Below, in pieces: positions 8,333-16,358 of a stretch of DNA of 20,684 bases. The notes under the pieces were generated by a model. That model was not told the DNA's origin. It did no database searches and saw only the letters and a program-made list of their open reading frames with translations. The first letter of the stretch is position 1; each line of letters starts with the position of its first letter. A program made the position numbers and the translations under genes. This DNA comes from an uncultured Bacteroidales bacterium (lineage in GTDB: Bacteria > Bacteroidota > Bacteroidia > Bacteroidales > F082), in assembly GCA_937902805.1 (NCBI GenBank), contig CALEMB010000016.1:1-20684 (forward strand), given 5' to 3'.

Positions 8333-9622
8333 ATGTATATACACGAGCATGAGAACTGGACGGATTTCCGTTGGTCGCCCGAAGCGGTGGCTTTGCCCTT
8401 GGACGAAGTCTGTCGCGAACAGGGGAAATTGGTTGGCCGATTGAGTAACTTGGGCTTCGACAGCCAACTGAAGGCCATGGCCGAGAACTTGACCCGAGAT
8501 GTGGTCTATTCCTCCGAGATAGAAGGCATAAGGCTCAATGTGGATGAGGTGCGCTCGTCCATAGCCCGCCGTTTAGGAATTGAGGGTATGAAGTTTACGC
8601 CATCGTCGCATTATGTCGATGGTGTGGTGGCCGTGATGCTCGATGCGATGGAGCACTTCGACCAGCCTCTTACCAAGGAGAAGCTTTGTGGATGGCAGTC
8701 GGCTTTCTTCCCGTCGGGTTTTAGCGAAGGCTCTAACATTGAGGTTGGAAAATACCGCACTCACGATGAGCATGTCGTTTCAGGGCTATGGGGGCGCGAG
8801 CGTGTGCATTATATGGCACCTTCTCCCGACCGAGTGGAAGAGGAAATGGTCAAGTTCATTGACTGGTATAATGCCGACAAGCCTATCTCTCCCGTGATAC
8901 GCTCGGCCATAGTGCATCTTTGGTTTGTCTCCATCCACCCCTTCGAGGACGGCAATGGCAGGTTGGCGCGCATCCTTGGCGACATGTACCTCGCACGAGG
9001 CGACAACAGCCGTTTCCGTTTCTACAACATCTCATCGGAAATCAATCGCGACAAGAACCACTATTACGACATCTTGGAACGGGTGCAGCACGGTGACGGC
9101 GACATCACAGAGTGGATTGTGTGGTACCTTCACACCCTTTTGGCCGCCATTCGTGAGGCTTCGGCCACGGTGAGCACCGTGCTCAACAAAAGCTTCTTCT
9201 GGATGCGTTTCGCCAGCGTTCCAATGACAGAACGCCAAACCAACACACTGAATCTTTTTCTCGACGGTTACGAAGCCAAAATCACTTCCAAAACATGGGC
9301 GAATTTGAGCAAATGCTCAAAAGACACTGCTATTCGTGATATCCAAGACTTGTTGGAGAAGCATATCCTTATTGAAGACATCCCAGGAGCCAAACGTCCC
9401 AGCTATTCCATCAATTACGGTGGCGCGACGGATGACATCATGAAACGTTTCAATGATATAGCCATACAAGAGGAGGCAGGAGGCTTTTTTCTCACCGCTG
9501 TCCTCGACGGAAAGACCAAGGTCAGGGAACGCCTGCTCGTTTTGGATGCCGAGCGCTATCAGAAAGGCGACCTGCCCATGGTGCACCTATTGGGGAAATA
9601 CTGCACTTATATGTTGAAGTAA
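8333..9622 (+). CDS. Fic-domain AMP-transferase (DUF4172-Fic, class II)
   Basis: 429 residues from ATG 8333. N-terminal DUF4172-like region (YIHEHENWTDFRW) followed by an inhibitory helix with SSEIEG at 60-65, matching the (S/T)xxxE(G/N) motif that marks N-terminally self-inhibited (class II) Fic proteins. The catalytic loop HPFEDGNGRLAR starts at H202 and is complete (catalytic His, acidic residue, Gly-Asn-Gly, Arg), so the enzyme should be active when relieved. The C-terminal third looks like a winged-helix domain (WANLSKCSKDTAIRDIQDL). Family role: transfer of AMP from ATP to a protein hydroxyl. The target is unknown. It is cytoplasmic, with no signal peptide. It sits between P3 and module E3 with its own promoter, as an independent cargo. 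Confidence 0.92.
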   Translation: MYIHEHENWTDFRWSPEAVALPLDEVCREQGKLVGRLSNLGFDSQLKAMAENLTRDVVYSSEIEGIRLNVDEVRSSIARRLGIEGMKFTPSSHYVDGVVAVMLDAMEHFDQPLTKEKLCGWQSAFFPSGFSEGSNIEVGKYRTHDEHVVSGLWGRERVHYMAPSPDRVEEEMVKFIDWYNADKPISPVIRSAIVHLWFVSIHPFEDGNGRLARILGDMYLARGDNSRFRFYNISSEINRDKNHYYDILERVQHGDGDITEWIVWYLHTLLAAIREASATVSTVLNKSFFWMRFASVPMTERQTNTLNLFLDGYEAKITSKTWANLSKCSKDTAIRDIQDLLEKHILIEDIPGAKRPSYSINYGGATDDIMKRFNDIAIQEEAGGFFLTAVLDGKTKVRERLLVLDAERYQKGDLPMVHLLGKYCTYMLK

Positions 9623-9642
9623 GGCATGAAAATCCTTGCGAC

Positions 9643-9680
9643 TGTAAAGTTTCTTTACACCACTGTAAAGAATCTTTACA
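9643..9680 (+). promoter_or_regulatory. Paired palindromic activator sites (module E3)
   Basis: TGTAAAGTTTCTTTACA at 9643-9659 and TGTAAAGAATCTTTACA at 9664-9680; centres 21 bp apart, 1 bp less than in E1 and E2. The second centre is again 63 bp upstream of the -24 GG, although the intervening sequence has diverged strongly. Only the spacer base of the second site has changed; all four arms are intact. Confidence 0.8.
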
Positions 9681-9733
9681 CTTTTACAAAACGGTAAAAT
9701 CGTATCTTATTGATTATTGCCAAGTTGCAATTT

Positions 9734-9749
9734 TGGCACAATCAATGCT
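9734..9749 (+). promoter_or_regulatory. Sigma-54 (-24/-12) promoter of P4
   Basis: TGGCACA-ATCA-ATGCT: GG at 9735-9736 and GC at 9747-9748. Predicted start is about 9760, leaving a leader of some 22 nt to ATG 9782. Confidence 0.77.
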
Positions 9750-9781
9750 ATGGGTTACTCGTTTAATTGTAACATTATATC

Positions 9782-12148
9782 ATGAGCAGCTATTTGAAGT
9801 TTTTAAGTAGAAACAAACTCTACACCATCATCGAGGCCGTGGGGCTCATCATTTCCATTGCCTTCGTCATCTTAATAGGCAACTATGTCTATCAGCAGTA
9901 TTCCGTCGCATACGGAAACCCGCTCGGCAAGCGCATCTATGCCGTTGGCAACCAGGATTATCTCTCGCTCTCGTGGTGGGACAAAGCCGCCTTCGAGGCC
10001 GAACTACCCGAGGCGGAGGCCGTGTGCCGCATCAGCGGTACTGACGATAGCGGCTATGTCACCATTGGCGACGAGTCTATCAGTGCGTTCGTCAACGAGG
10101 CCGACCCCGAACTTTTTGAACTTTTCCCGAGCCTTTCCCTTATCGATGGCAGCATGGACGAGTACCGCCTCAATGGGCATTGCCTGATCTCCGAATCGCT
10201 CGCCAATAGCACTTTTAATGGTGATGCTATCGGCAAACCATTAAAAATCAGTTATTTCAATAACCTTCTTGAGAGTGTAGTTTGTGGCGTTTTCAAGGAT
10301 GATGCCAACTCGATGATTCTACACACTGATGTGTTCCTTAATCCCGGATTTGGCGGAGTCTACCATTTCGTCGAGCAGAAGCCGTTCAGTTCCATTGGGA
10401 ATTACACGACCTTAATAAAGGTACAAGAGGGCACTGACCGTGAGGCGTTTGCGAAGAAAGTGGAGGAGGTTGGCTTGCGCAATTACTCGGATAGTTTCGT
10501 AAAAGCGTTGCCGATTTACACCCTACCGGAAGTCTTTTTCCACGAAGACCAGTGGGTGCTCAAACGGGGCGATAAATCGGTGCTGCAAATGCTGACCATA
10601 GTCGTGTTGCTGCTCTTGCTTTCGGCCATCTTCAACTACATCAACCTCAACATGGCCCTTTCGGGAAAACGCGCCAAGGAGATGGCCACACGCCGACTTC
10701 ACGGTGCCACCAAAGGCAATATCATTATGAAGTATATCCTTGAATCCATGGCGTTTACTGCTGTATGCTTCGTCCTTGCCTATCTGCTTGCTGTGGTATT
10801 GCTCCCGATGATGAACGACCTCTTGAGAAATGTATCGGTTGACAACATTAAGCAATATGTGCCGCTTGACCTGAAATGGTCTTTAGGTACGGTGTTGGTC
10901 TATCTGTTTGCCATAGTGTTGATGGGCGTTTTGGCGGGCATCACGCCTGCTGCCATCGCCTCGCGTTTTGAGCCGATTGATGTCGTGCGCGGCACCTATC
11001 GCCTGAAGACGAAAAGGGTGTTCAGCAAGGTCTTCATTGTGTTCCAAAACACGATTACGATAGTCCTTATCGCCATGGCATTACTGATGGAAGTTCAGAT
11101 GCGCCACATGATGAGCCGTCCCATCAACATGCGCTCGGAGGGATTGTATTCGCTGAAAAACAGGGCGAAAGAGTATTCCGAAATTGCGCCGCTCATCGAC
11201 CGTTTGGAGCAAATTCCAAATGTGAAGGCGGTGGGCTACGGACGCGACTATGCAGGCCACATGAGCATGAGCACTACCATCACCACGCCCGACGGCGAAA
11301 ATGTGTCCGTCCAACTCATCCTTTGCGACGAGACCTATTTCAACATGCTTGATTTGCAGGTGGTTGAGGACTTTGGCGCACGCACCAATTCGGTGTGGAT
11401 GTCGCGAACTACGGCTGAAAAACTCGCCTTGAATGATTCGACAGAGCAGTATTTTGTGCGGAGAATGAACATCAACGGTGCCAACCCCGAGTCTATTGGT
11501 GGCATCTATGAGGACATCCCGACGCGCTCGGCATCGGCTTCCGAGCCCAATCAATTATCAGCGGTCCTTATTGCCAAATCTGAAGACTTGATTTATGGCT
11601 TTGGCGTAATGATTGATGTTTCAGGCGATTACAAGGAGACCGAAAAAGCCATCATGCAAGCCTACGCCGACTATTCCGAGGAAAAAAACGGCACTTATGT
11701 GGAGCCAGCGGAGAACGGCTATTTGAAAGACCTGATCAATGTGTCACTCCAGCCTGCGAAGATGGCAATGCGCCTGCTCGAATTGTTCATGTTGCTGTCG
11801 ATACTGATCTCCTTGCTCGGTCTCGTTGCCATGAGCACTTATTACAGCGAGCAAAGCACAAAAGGTATCGCTGTGCGCAAGGTGTTTGGCAGTAATGTCC
11901 ATCGCGAGTTGTGGCGTACGGTGAAGGACTACATGGTTTTGGTTGGCATTGCCGCACTCATCGGCATCCCGCTCGCCGTCTGGTTCTGTGGCCGCTATTT
12001 GGACCGCTTCGCCTACCGCATCGGGCATTACGGTTGGATCATCGCCGTGGCGGTCGTCCTCGGTGTGTCAATGGCCTTCCTGTCCGTCCTTTGGCAGACC
12101 TTGCGCGCTGCTCGGACTAATCCTGCGGAGGCGTTGAAGAAGGAGTAA
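9782..12148 (+). CDS. FtsX/MacB-type ABC transporter permease P4
   Basis: 788 residues. The N-terminus SSYLKFLSRNKLYTIIEAVG is almost that of P3. Layout as in the paralogues: one N-terminal helix, a periplasmic MacB_PCD-like domain, an FtsX core with NYINLNMALSGKRAKEMATRR then LHGATKGNIIMKYILES (the latter very like P1), a linker helix, a second periplasmic domain, and a final FtsX core with AVRKVFGS. It ends NPAEALKKE. The periplasmic domains are the most variable parts among P1, P3 and P4, suggesting different partners or substrates on one membrane scaffold. Last permease of the row, followed by the regulator genes. Controlled by module E3. Confidence 0.93.
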   Translation: MSSYLKFLSRNKLYTIIEAVGLIISIAFVILIGNYVYQQYSVAYGNPLGKRIYAVGNQDYLSLSWWDKAAFEAELPEAEAVCRISGTDDSGYVTIGDESISAFVNEADPELFELFPSLSLIDGSMDEYRLNGHCLISESLANSTFNGDAIGKPLKISYFNNLLESVVCGVFKDDANSMILHTDVFLNPGFGGVYHFVEQKPFSSIGNYTTLIKVQEGTDREAFAKKVEEVGLRNYSDSFVKALPIYTLPEVFFHEDQWVLKRGDKSVLQMLTIVVLLLLLSAIFNYINLNMALSGKRAKEMATRRLHGATKGNIIMKYILESMAFTAVCFVLAYLLAVVLLPMMNDLLRNVSVDNIKQYVPLDLKWSLGTVLVYLFAIVLMGVLAGITPAAIASRFEPIDVVRGTYRLKTKRVFSKVFIVFQNTITIVLIAMALLMEVQMRHMMSRPINMRSEGLYSLKNRAKEYSEIAPLIDRLEQIPNVKAVGYGRDYAGHMSMSTTITTPDGENVSVQLILCDETYFNMLDLQVVEDFGARTNSVWMSRTTAEKLALNDSTEQYFVRRMNINGANPESIGGIYEDIPTRSASASEPNQLSAVLIAKSEDLIYGFGVMIDVSGDYKETEKAIMQAYADYSEEKNGTYVEPAENGYLKDLINVSLQPAKMAMRLLELFMLLSILISLLGLVAMSTYYSEQSTKGIAVRKVFGSNVHRELWRTVKDYMVLVGIAALIGIPLAVWFCGRYLDRFAYRIGHYGWIIAVAVVLGVSMAFLSVLWQTLRAARTNPAEALKKE

Positions 12149-12223
12149 CTTTCGTTCAGAAAAATGAGTCAGATAGTTGTTTTTTCGTTTGGAAAAGTGT
12201 GTCGTTTTAGGAAAAGTTCCCTT

Positions 12224-12300
12224 GAAAAATAACGGTGAAATAGAAAAACTCGCTAGAAAAACAACGGTGAAATTGTAAAAAGTGACTAGAAAAATAACAG
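12224..12300 (+). repeat. Degenerate tandem repeat, 32-33 bp period
   Basis: Units start at 12224, 12256 and 12289 with the shared core GAAAAAyAACGGTGAAAT; the third unit is truncated. AACGGTGAAAT is exact in the first two units. It lies upstream of the regulator promoter; role unknown. Confidence 0.6.
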
Positions 12301-12329
12301 AAAAGTATTAAAGAATCGTTGGAAAATTG

Positions 12330-12337
12330 TAATTTTG
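12330..12337 (+). promoter_or_regulatory. -7 box for the regulator-kinase operon
   Basis: TAATTTTG matches TAnnTTTG. No good -33 box is present at 19 bp. Predicted start is about 12344, giving a leader of about 109 nt to the regulator ATG that would include the short ORF at 12379. Confidence 0.4.
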
Positions 12338-12378
12338 AAACCTTGAAACAAGATTGTTCGGCATCCGAAGAAATCATC

Positions 12379-12435
12379 ATGGAACCTATTGACACCGACG
12401 AACTCAACCATCTGGCAAAAGAACTATTGGAATAA
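12379..12435 (+). CDS. Possible 18-codon leader ORF
   Basis: ATG 12379 to TAA 12433-12435, encoding MEPIDTDELNHLAKELLE, acidic and helix-forming, ending 17 bp before the regulator ATG. The frame stays open upstream to 12298 (42 further-reading codons in all) with no ATG, so it may instead be the tail of a decayed gene or a protein starting at TTG 12319. There is no run of one amino acid such as an attenuator peptide would have. Weakly supported. Confidence 0.3.
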   Translation: MEPIDTDELNHLAKELLE

Positions 12436-12452
12436 TACATTTTTATACCACC

Positions 12453-13784
12453 ATGCCCAAACTCAAATCCAAAATACTAGTAGTCGACGATAACGACGGC
12501 ATCCGCTCAGCGCTGAAAATCCTGCTGCCCATGCGCTTTGCCGAGGTGGAGCTTATCCCCTCCCCTAACATCCTCATGGAAACGATGCACAGGTTCAAGC
12601 CCGATGCCGTGCTGCTCGACATGAACTTCAACACCGACATCAACACGGGTAACGAAGGCCTTTTCTGGCTCTCCGAGCTGAAAAAGCATTTTCCAGATGT
12701 GGAGGTGGTGCTGTTCACAGCCTACGCGGATATTGCCTTGGCAGTGGAGGGCATGAAACGCGGTGCTTTCGATTTCGTGGTGAAGCCTTGGGACAACGCC
12801 AAACTGCTCGCCACCCTCGAAGATGCCTGCCAAAAACACCGCCAAACCACCCCGTCTGAAGCTACAAACATTTCTCCCGCCATGCAATGGGGCGAGAGCG
12901 AGGCCATGACAATCCTTCGCAAGGAGGTGGAGAAAGTGGCACCCACCGACGCTACCATCCTGATTACAGGCGAGAACGGAACAGGTAAGGACGTGTTGGC
13001 CAACGAGATACACCGCCTTTCGCGACGGGCAGGCAAGCCCATGGTGAGCGTCGATACCGGTGCTATCACCGACACCTTGTTTGAGAGCGAGATGTTCGGC
13101 CACGTCAAAGGCGCCTTCACCGATGCCCACGCGGACCATATCGGCAAGTTCGAGCAGGCCAACGGCACCACGCTCTTCTTGGATGAAATCGGCAACCTGC
13201 CGCTGAACCAGCAGGCCAAGCTGTTGCGCGTGCTGCAAAACCGCAGCGTCACCAAGGTAGGCGACACCAAGTCGGTGCCCATCGACATCCGCCTCATCTG
13301 CGCCACCAACCGCGACCTGAAGGCGATGGTCAAAGAGGGCAGTTTCCGCGAAGACCTGTATTATCGCATCAACATGATGCCCTTGCATCTGCCGCCTTTG
13401 CGTGAACGTCCTGATGAAATCATCAGCTTGGCGGAACTGTTTGTGAAGGAGTTCGCCGCTGAATATCCCCGCAAGGCGCAGTGTCTTTCCGATGAAGCAA
13501 AGCAACTCCTGCTGCGCTGCCGCTGGAGTGGCAACATCCGTGAGCTGCGTGGCTGCATAGAGAAGGCCGTCATCTATTCCGAGACGGAACAGATCCGCGT
13601 CGAGGACCTAAGAATTGGCGACGTAGAACTGATGGACGAAAACGTAGCGACCATGGCCGACTACGAGGAGAAGATGATTCGCGAGGCCCTGAAGAAATAC
13701 AATGGTAACCTCACCCTCGTCTCCAAGGCCTTGAAGATGAGCCGCCCGACCTTGTATAACCGCCTGAAAAAATACGGGATATGA
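12453..13784 (+). CDS. NtrC-family sigma-54-dependent response regulator
   Basis: 443 residues in three parts. Receiver domain 5-120: acidic pair D12/D13, phospho-acceptor D56 (VLLDMNF), T89 and K111. AAA+ ATPase about 145-380: Walker A GENGTGKD at 173-180, sigma-54 contact loop GAFTDA at 220-225 (Gly5 of GAFTGA replaced by Asp, seen widely in Bacteroidota to my knowledge), Walker B LFLDEIG at 241-247, and FREDLYYRI in the arginine-finger region. C-terminal Fis-type helix-turn-helix about 400-443 (NLTLVSKALKMSRPTLYNRL). Function: when phosphorylated, remodels the sigma-54 holoenzyme at -24/-12 promoters. Likely targets are P2, P3 and P4, whose promoters carry paired palindromes of the right size. 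Stop and kinase start overlap by 4 bp. Confidence 0.96.
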   Translation: MPKLKSKILVVDDNDGIRSALKILLPMRFAEVELIPSPNILMETMHRFKPDAVLLDMNFNTDINTGNEGLFWLSELKKHFPDVEVVLFTAYADIALAVEGMKRGAFDFVVKPWDNAKLLATLEDACQKHRQTTPSEATNISPAMQWGESEAMTILRKEVEKVAPTDATILITGENGTGKDVLANEIHRLSRRAGKPMVSVDTGAITDTLFESEMFGHVKGAFTDAHADHIGKFEQANGTTLFLDEIGNLPLNQQAKLLRVLQNRSVTKVGDTKSVPIDIRLICATNRDLKAMVKEGSFREDLYYRINMMPLHLPPLRERPDEIISLAELFVKEFAAEYPRKAQCLSDEAKQLLLRCRWSGNIRELRGCIEKAVIYSETEQIRVEDLRIGDVELMDENVATMADYEEKMIREALKKYNGNLTLVSKALKMSRPTLYNRLKKYGI

Positions 13785-14638
13785 GCACGTGGCTTTGGAT
13801 AACGGTGATATTGGTGGCCGTCGTGGCAGCCATTGTGGCGACTCGGTATCTCGTTCGCCGCAACGACACCAAAAAAGTGTCGTACATGATGGATGCCTTG
13901 GAGGACGGTGAGCTGAATTTCCGTTTTCGCGACAACTCAGCGATAAATCGTGCCTTGAACCGCATCCGAGGCATCTTCGAGCGGCGCAACGCCGTCAACG
14001 AAGAGGCCTCGTGGAGTAAGCTCTTCCGCGTGATGACACACGAAATCATGAACACCGTCGCGCCCATCGCCTCATTGAGTGACGCGCTGTCGAAGGACGA
14101 AAACCTGGATGTGAAGGCGGGATTGGAGACCATCTCCACTTCGTCAAAAGACTTGATTCGTTTTGTGGAGTCGTACCGTAGCTTCACGCAGGTGGCGCAG
14201 CCCGTACGCAAGGCTGTGATGGTCGACGAGCTGATGGAACGCGTGATGCGCCTCAACAAGGCCAAAGCCGCTGAGCAGGGTGCCACCTTGACCTATAACG
14301 CCAAAGCCAACGACTTGCTTATCTTTGCCGATGAAGGCCAGATGATGCTGGTATTCAATAATCTAATTAAGAACGCAATACAAGCGGGAGCCAACTCCAT
14401 ACGCATCACCTCCGACCTTAACTCGGAAGATCAGACCATTATCCGTGTGACCAACAACGGCAAGCCCATCCCGCTACGCCAAATCGACGAGATTTTTGTC
14501 CCGTTCTATACCACCAAACCCAACGGAACGGGCATCGGATTGAGCCTTTCACGCCAAATCATGATCAAGCACCACGGTGACATCCGCCTTGAACAGAGCG
14601 ACGAAAGCATGACGATTTTCGCGGTGATTTTCAAGTAA
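13781..14638 (+). CDS. Short membrane-anchored sensor histidine kinase
   Basis: 285 residues, starting inside the regulator stop (ATGA), so the pair is coupled and almost certainly cognate. One membrane helix at about 4-25, with only a few residues outside; then a linker of about 50 residues and no PAS or clear HAMP domain. H box MTHEIMNT with phospho-acceptor H87; N box NNLIKNAI at 193-200; G1-like VTNNGKPI at 223-230, where the usual Asp is Asn; G2 GTGIGLSLS at 249-257. With almost no extracytoplasmic domain it resembles intramembrane-sensing kinases that read the state of an ABC permease (Bce-type analogy, inference). The 3' end overlaps the convergent gene at 14631 by 8 bp. Confidence 0.92.
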   Translation: MSTWLWITVILVAVVAAIVATRYLVRRNDTKKVSYMMDALEDGELNFRFRDNSAINRALNRIRGIFERRNAVNEEASWSKLFRVMTHEIMNTVAPIASLSDALSKDENLDVKAGLETISTSSKDLIRFVESYRSFTQVAQPVRKAVMVDELMERVMRLNKAKAAEQGATLTYNAKANDLLIFADEGQMMLVFNNLIKNAIQAGANSIRITSDLNSEDQTIIRVTNNGKPIPLRQIDEIFVPFYTTKPNGTGIGLSLSRQIMIKHHGDIRLEQSDESMTIFAVIFK

Positions 14639-16358
14639 GGTTGGTCGCAACCACCTCCGCAATATCTTTCACGGCCACAGGCGACTTCCTGGCGAATGTC
14701 TTCAAGCACAGTGGGCAGGCCGTCACAATTTCGTCGGGGTGATTATGCATCAAATCGTTGACGGAATTCGCCGTAATCTCGTCGCGTTCCTGCTGGGTGA
14801 GGTTGAAACTTCCTAAGCTGCCACCACAGCAGATGCTCAGCTCTTTCTCCGACTTGGCTTTTTTCAGATGACCGATGCTTTCGATTACCTCACGTGGCTC
14901 GTTATACACTCCGAAGGCCCTTCCAAGCTCGCACGGGTCGTGGTAAACATAGTTGATATCGTTTTTGTCAACCTTCAGCTTGCCCTGCTTAATCAGTTCA
15001 TCGATATATTGCGTATGATGCAGGATCACGACGCCTTCGAGGTGGTATTCCTCTTTGAAGACCTTATAGCAAATCGGGCAGGAAAGCACGAGTCGCTTGG
15101 CACCGGATTTCTTAATCAGCTCGGTGTTTTTGGCCATCATAGCTTGAGCCTCGGCTGTCTTTCCGCTCAACAGCATTGGCCTACCGCAACAGATGCCGTC
15201 ATCTTTGTCCAAAAACTCGTACTTCTCCCCTGCCGCCTCCATGATTTGCTTCATGGCGCGCATGATTTTGGGCGTGAGTTGGGTCATGCAGCCGGCAAAA
15301 TAAAGGACAGGGGCGTTTGATGCCGCATCCGGATCGTATGCGTCAAGATACGAGTGGTCGCTGTTGATTGTATAAGGCACAGCCTCGCGTTGGCTCATTT
15401 TAATGTCGCACGACTCGATGCTCACTGGGCACACAGCAACGCATTTCCCGCACTGCATGCAGGTCTCTGCAATGCGTTGGGCTTCTTCTTTGTCGCCGTT
15501 TCTCAACCGCTTCATGAAATAGGCCGAAGTGTTGCCGCTGTTCTTGTCATTGACGCTCATTGGGCAGGCGTCGATGCACAGGCCGCAGCTCGGGCAAGAA
15601 TAAATCTGGGCCAAGGCGTAACCTTTGCGAGGCTCGCGCGGCTTCAAGCCAGCGTGCCGCAATAGGATGAACAAAGCCTCCGTCGGGATGTGCATGTACC
15701 TCGTGAACGGCAACATGAACATAAACACCAGCAGGTCGATGGAATAGATCCACCAAAATGTCATGATATTGGTCTTTTCGGCAATGAGACGGAACGGGAA
15801 GATGGTCCACAAGGCGAAACGGATCATGTTGTCGGCAAAACCGAACTTCATGACACGCTTCACCCCCACTATCTTCGAATGGATCTTCTTCACCACGGCG
15901 ATCAGGATACCGCTGATAATCATCAGAAGGAAGAAATCCATGAGGAAGGCGAAGACAGGCGTCTCTTCAGCGAAATACTTGAAGAAAATCGGATAATAGA
16001 AGTTGGTGAAGGTGCGTGCAACGCCTTCCACCTCGACACCTTCGAGTGGTTTCAGCGTGAACAGCATGATGTGGCCGATCACGATAATCATGAACCAGCC
16101 AAAAGCAATGGCCGTGTGCATGTAACCGAGCACGGGATTGCGTTTCCATATCTTCACGTGGAAGAGACAATCGCCCACCAGGTCGCGGACGTTGGCCCAA
16201 GCCGTCTTCGGGGTCACCAGTGAACGCCAAAATTTCTTCCTGTCGTCTTTGGGCAACTGGCCAATGACACGCAAAAGTCCCACTACACAATACGTCAGCA
16301 CGAAAGCCATGCCGAGCACGAAGGGGAGCACAAAAGGATGGAATATCTGTGAATTCAT
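14631..16358 (-). CDS. Fused membrane cytochrome-like / HdrD-like iron-sulfur protein
   Basis: 575 residues. The N-terminal 230 hold about five membrane helices (near 8-30, 80-100, 135-157, 180-192, 203-219) with His at 81, 96 and 223 that could bind heme b as in HdrE/DsrM/NarI-like subunits. Two 4Fe-4S motifs follow: CPSCGLCIDACP at 255-266 and CMQCGKCVAVCP at 300-311. Then come two CCG domains: CCG at 390-392 with CPIC at 427-430, and CCG at 510-512 with CPLC at 548-551. This is HdrE+HdrD (or DsrM+DsrK) in one chain. Inferred role: exchange of electrons between quinone and a cytoplasmic donor or disulfide-like substrate. Last gene of the redox operon; it starts 4 bp inside its upstream neighbour. 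Confidence 0.9.
   Translation of the reverse strand: MNSQIFHPFVLPFVLGMAFVLTYCVVGLLRVIGQLPKDDRKKFWRSLVTPKTAWANVRDLVGDCLFHVKIWKRNPVLGYMHTAIAFGWFMIIVIGHIMLFTLKPLEGVEVEGVARTFTNFYYPIFFKYFAEETPVFAFLMDFFLLMIISGILIAVVKKIHSKIVGVKRVMKFGFADNMIRFALWTIFPFRLIAEKTNIMTFWWIYSIDLLVFMFMLPFTRYMHIPTEALFILLRHAGLKPREPRKGYALAQIYSCPSCGLCIDACPMSVNDKNSGNTSAYFMKRLRNGDKEEAQRIAETCMQCGKCVAVCPVSIESCDIKMSQREAVPYTINSDHSYLDAYDPDAASNAPVLYFAGCMTQLTPKIMRAMKQIMEAAGEKYEFLDKDDGICCGRPMLLSGKTAEAQAMMAKNTELIKKSGAKRLVLSCPICYKVFKEEYHLEGVVILHHTQYIDELIKQGKLKVDKNDINYVYHDPCELGRAFGVYNEPREVIESIGHLKKAKSEKELSICCGGSLGSFNLTQQERDEITANSVNDLMHNHPDEIVTACPLCLKTFARKSPVAVKDIAEVVATNLT

Larger units (their letters stand above)
12149..12452 (+). other. 304-bp intergenic region between P4 and the regulator
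   Basis: No full-length gene. It is AT-rich and holds, in order, GGAAAAG-containing degenerate repeats, the 32/33-bp tandem repeat at 12224-12300, a -7 box at 12330-12337 and the 18-codon ORF at 12379. Neither the TGTAAAG palindromes nor a sigma-54 box is seen, so the regulator genes are probably not under their own sigma-54 control. No clear terminator follows P4, so read-through from the P4 promoter is possible. Confidence 0.6.

Noticed and set aside
2321..9749. The three similar modules as insertion-sequence ends or a CRISPR array
   Set aside because: They lie kilobases apart, always in the same orientation and always directly before a permease, with no transposase, target duplication or spacer pattern.
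12507..13505. 332-codon open frame antisense to the sigma-54 regulator
   Set aside because: It mirrors a well-defined NtrC-family gene, its product lacks any known motif, and its openness follows from the codon usage of the sense gene.
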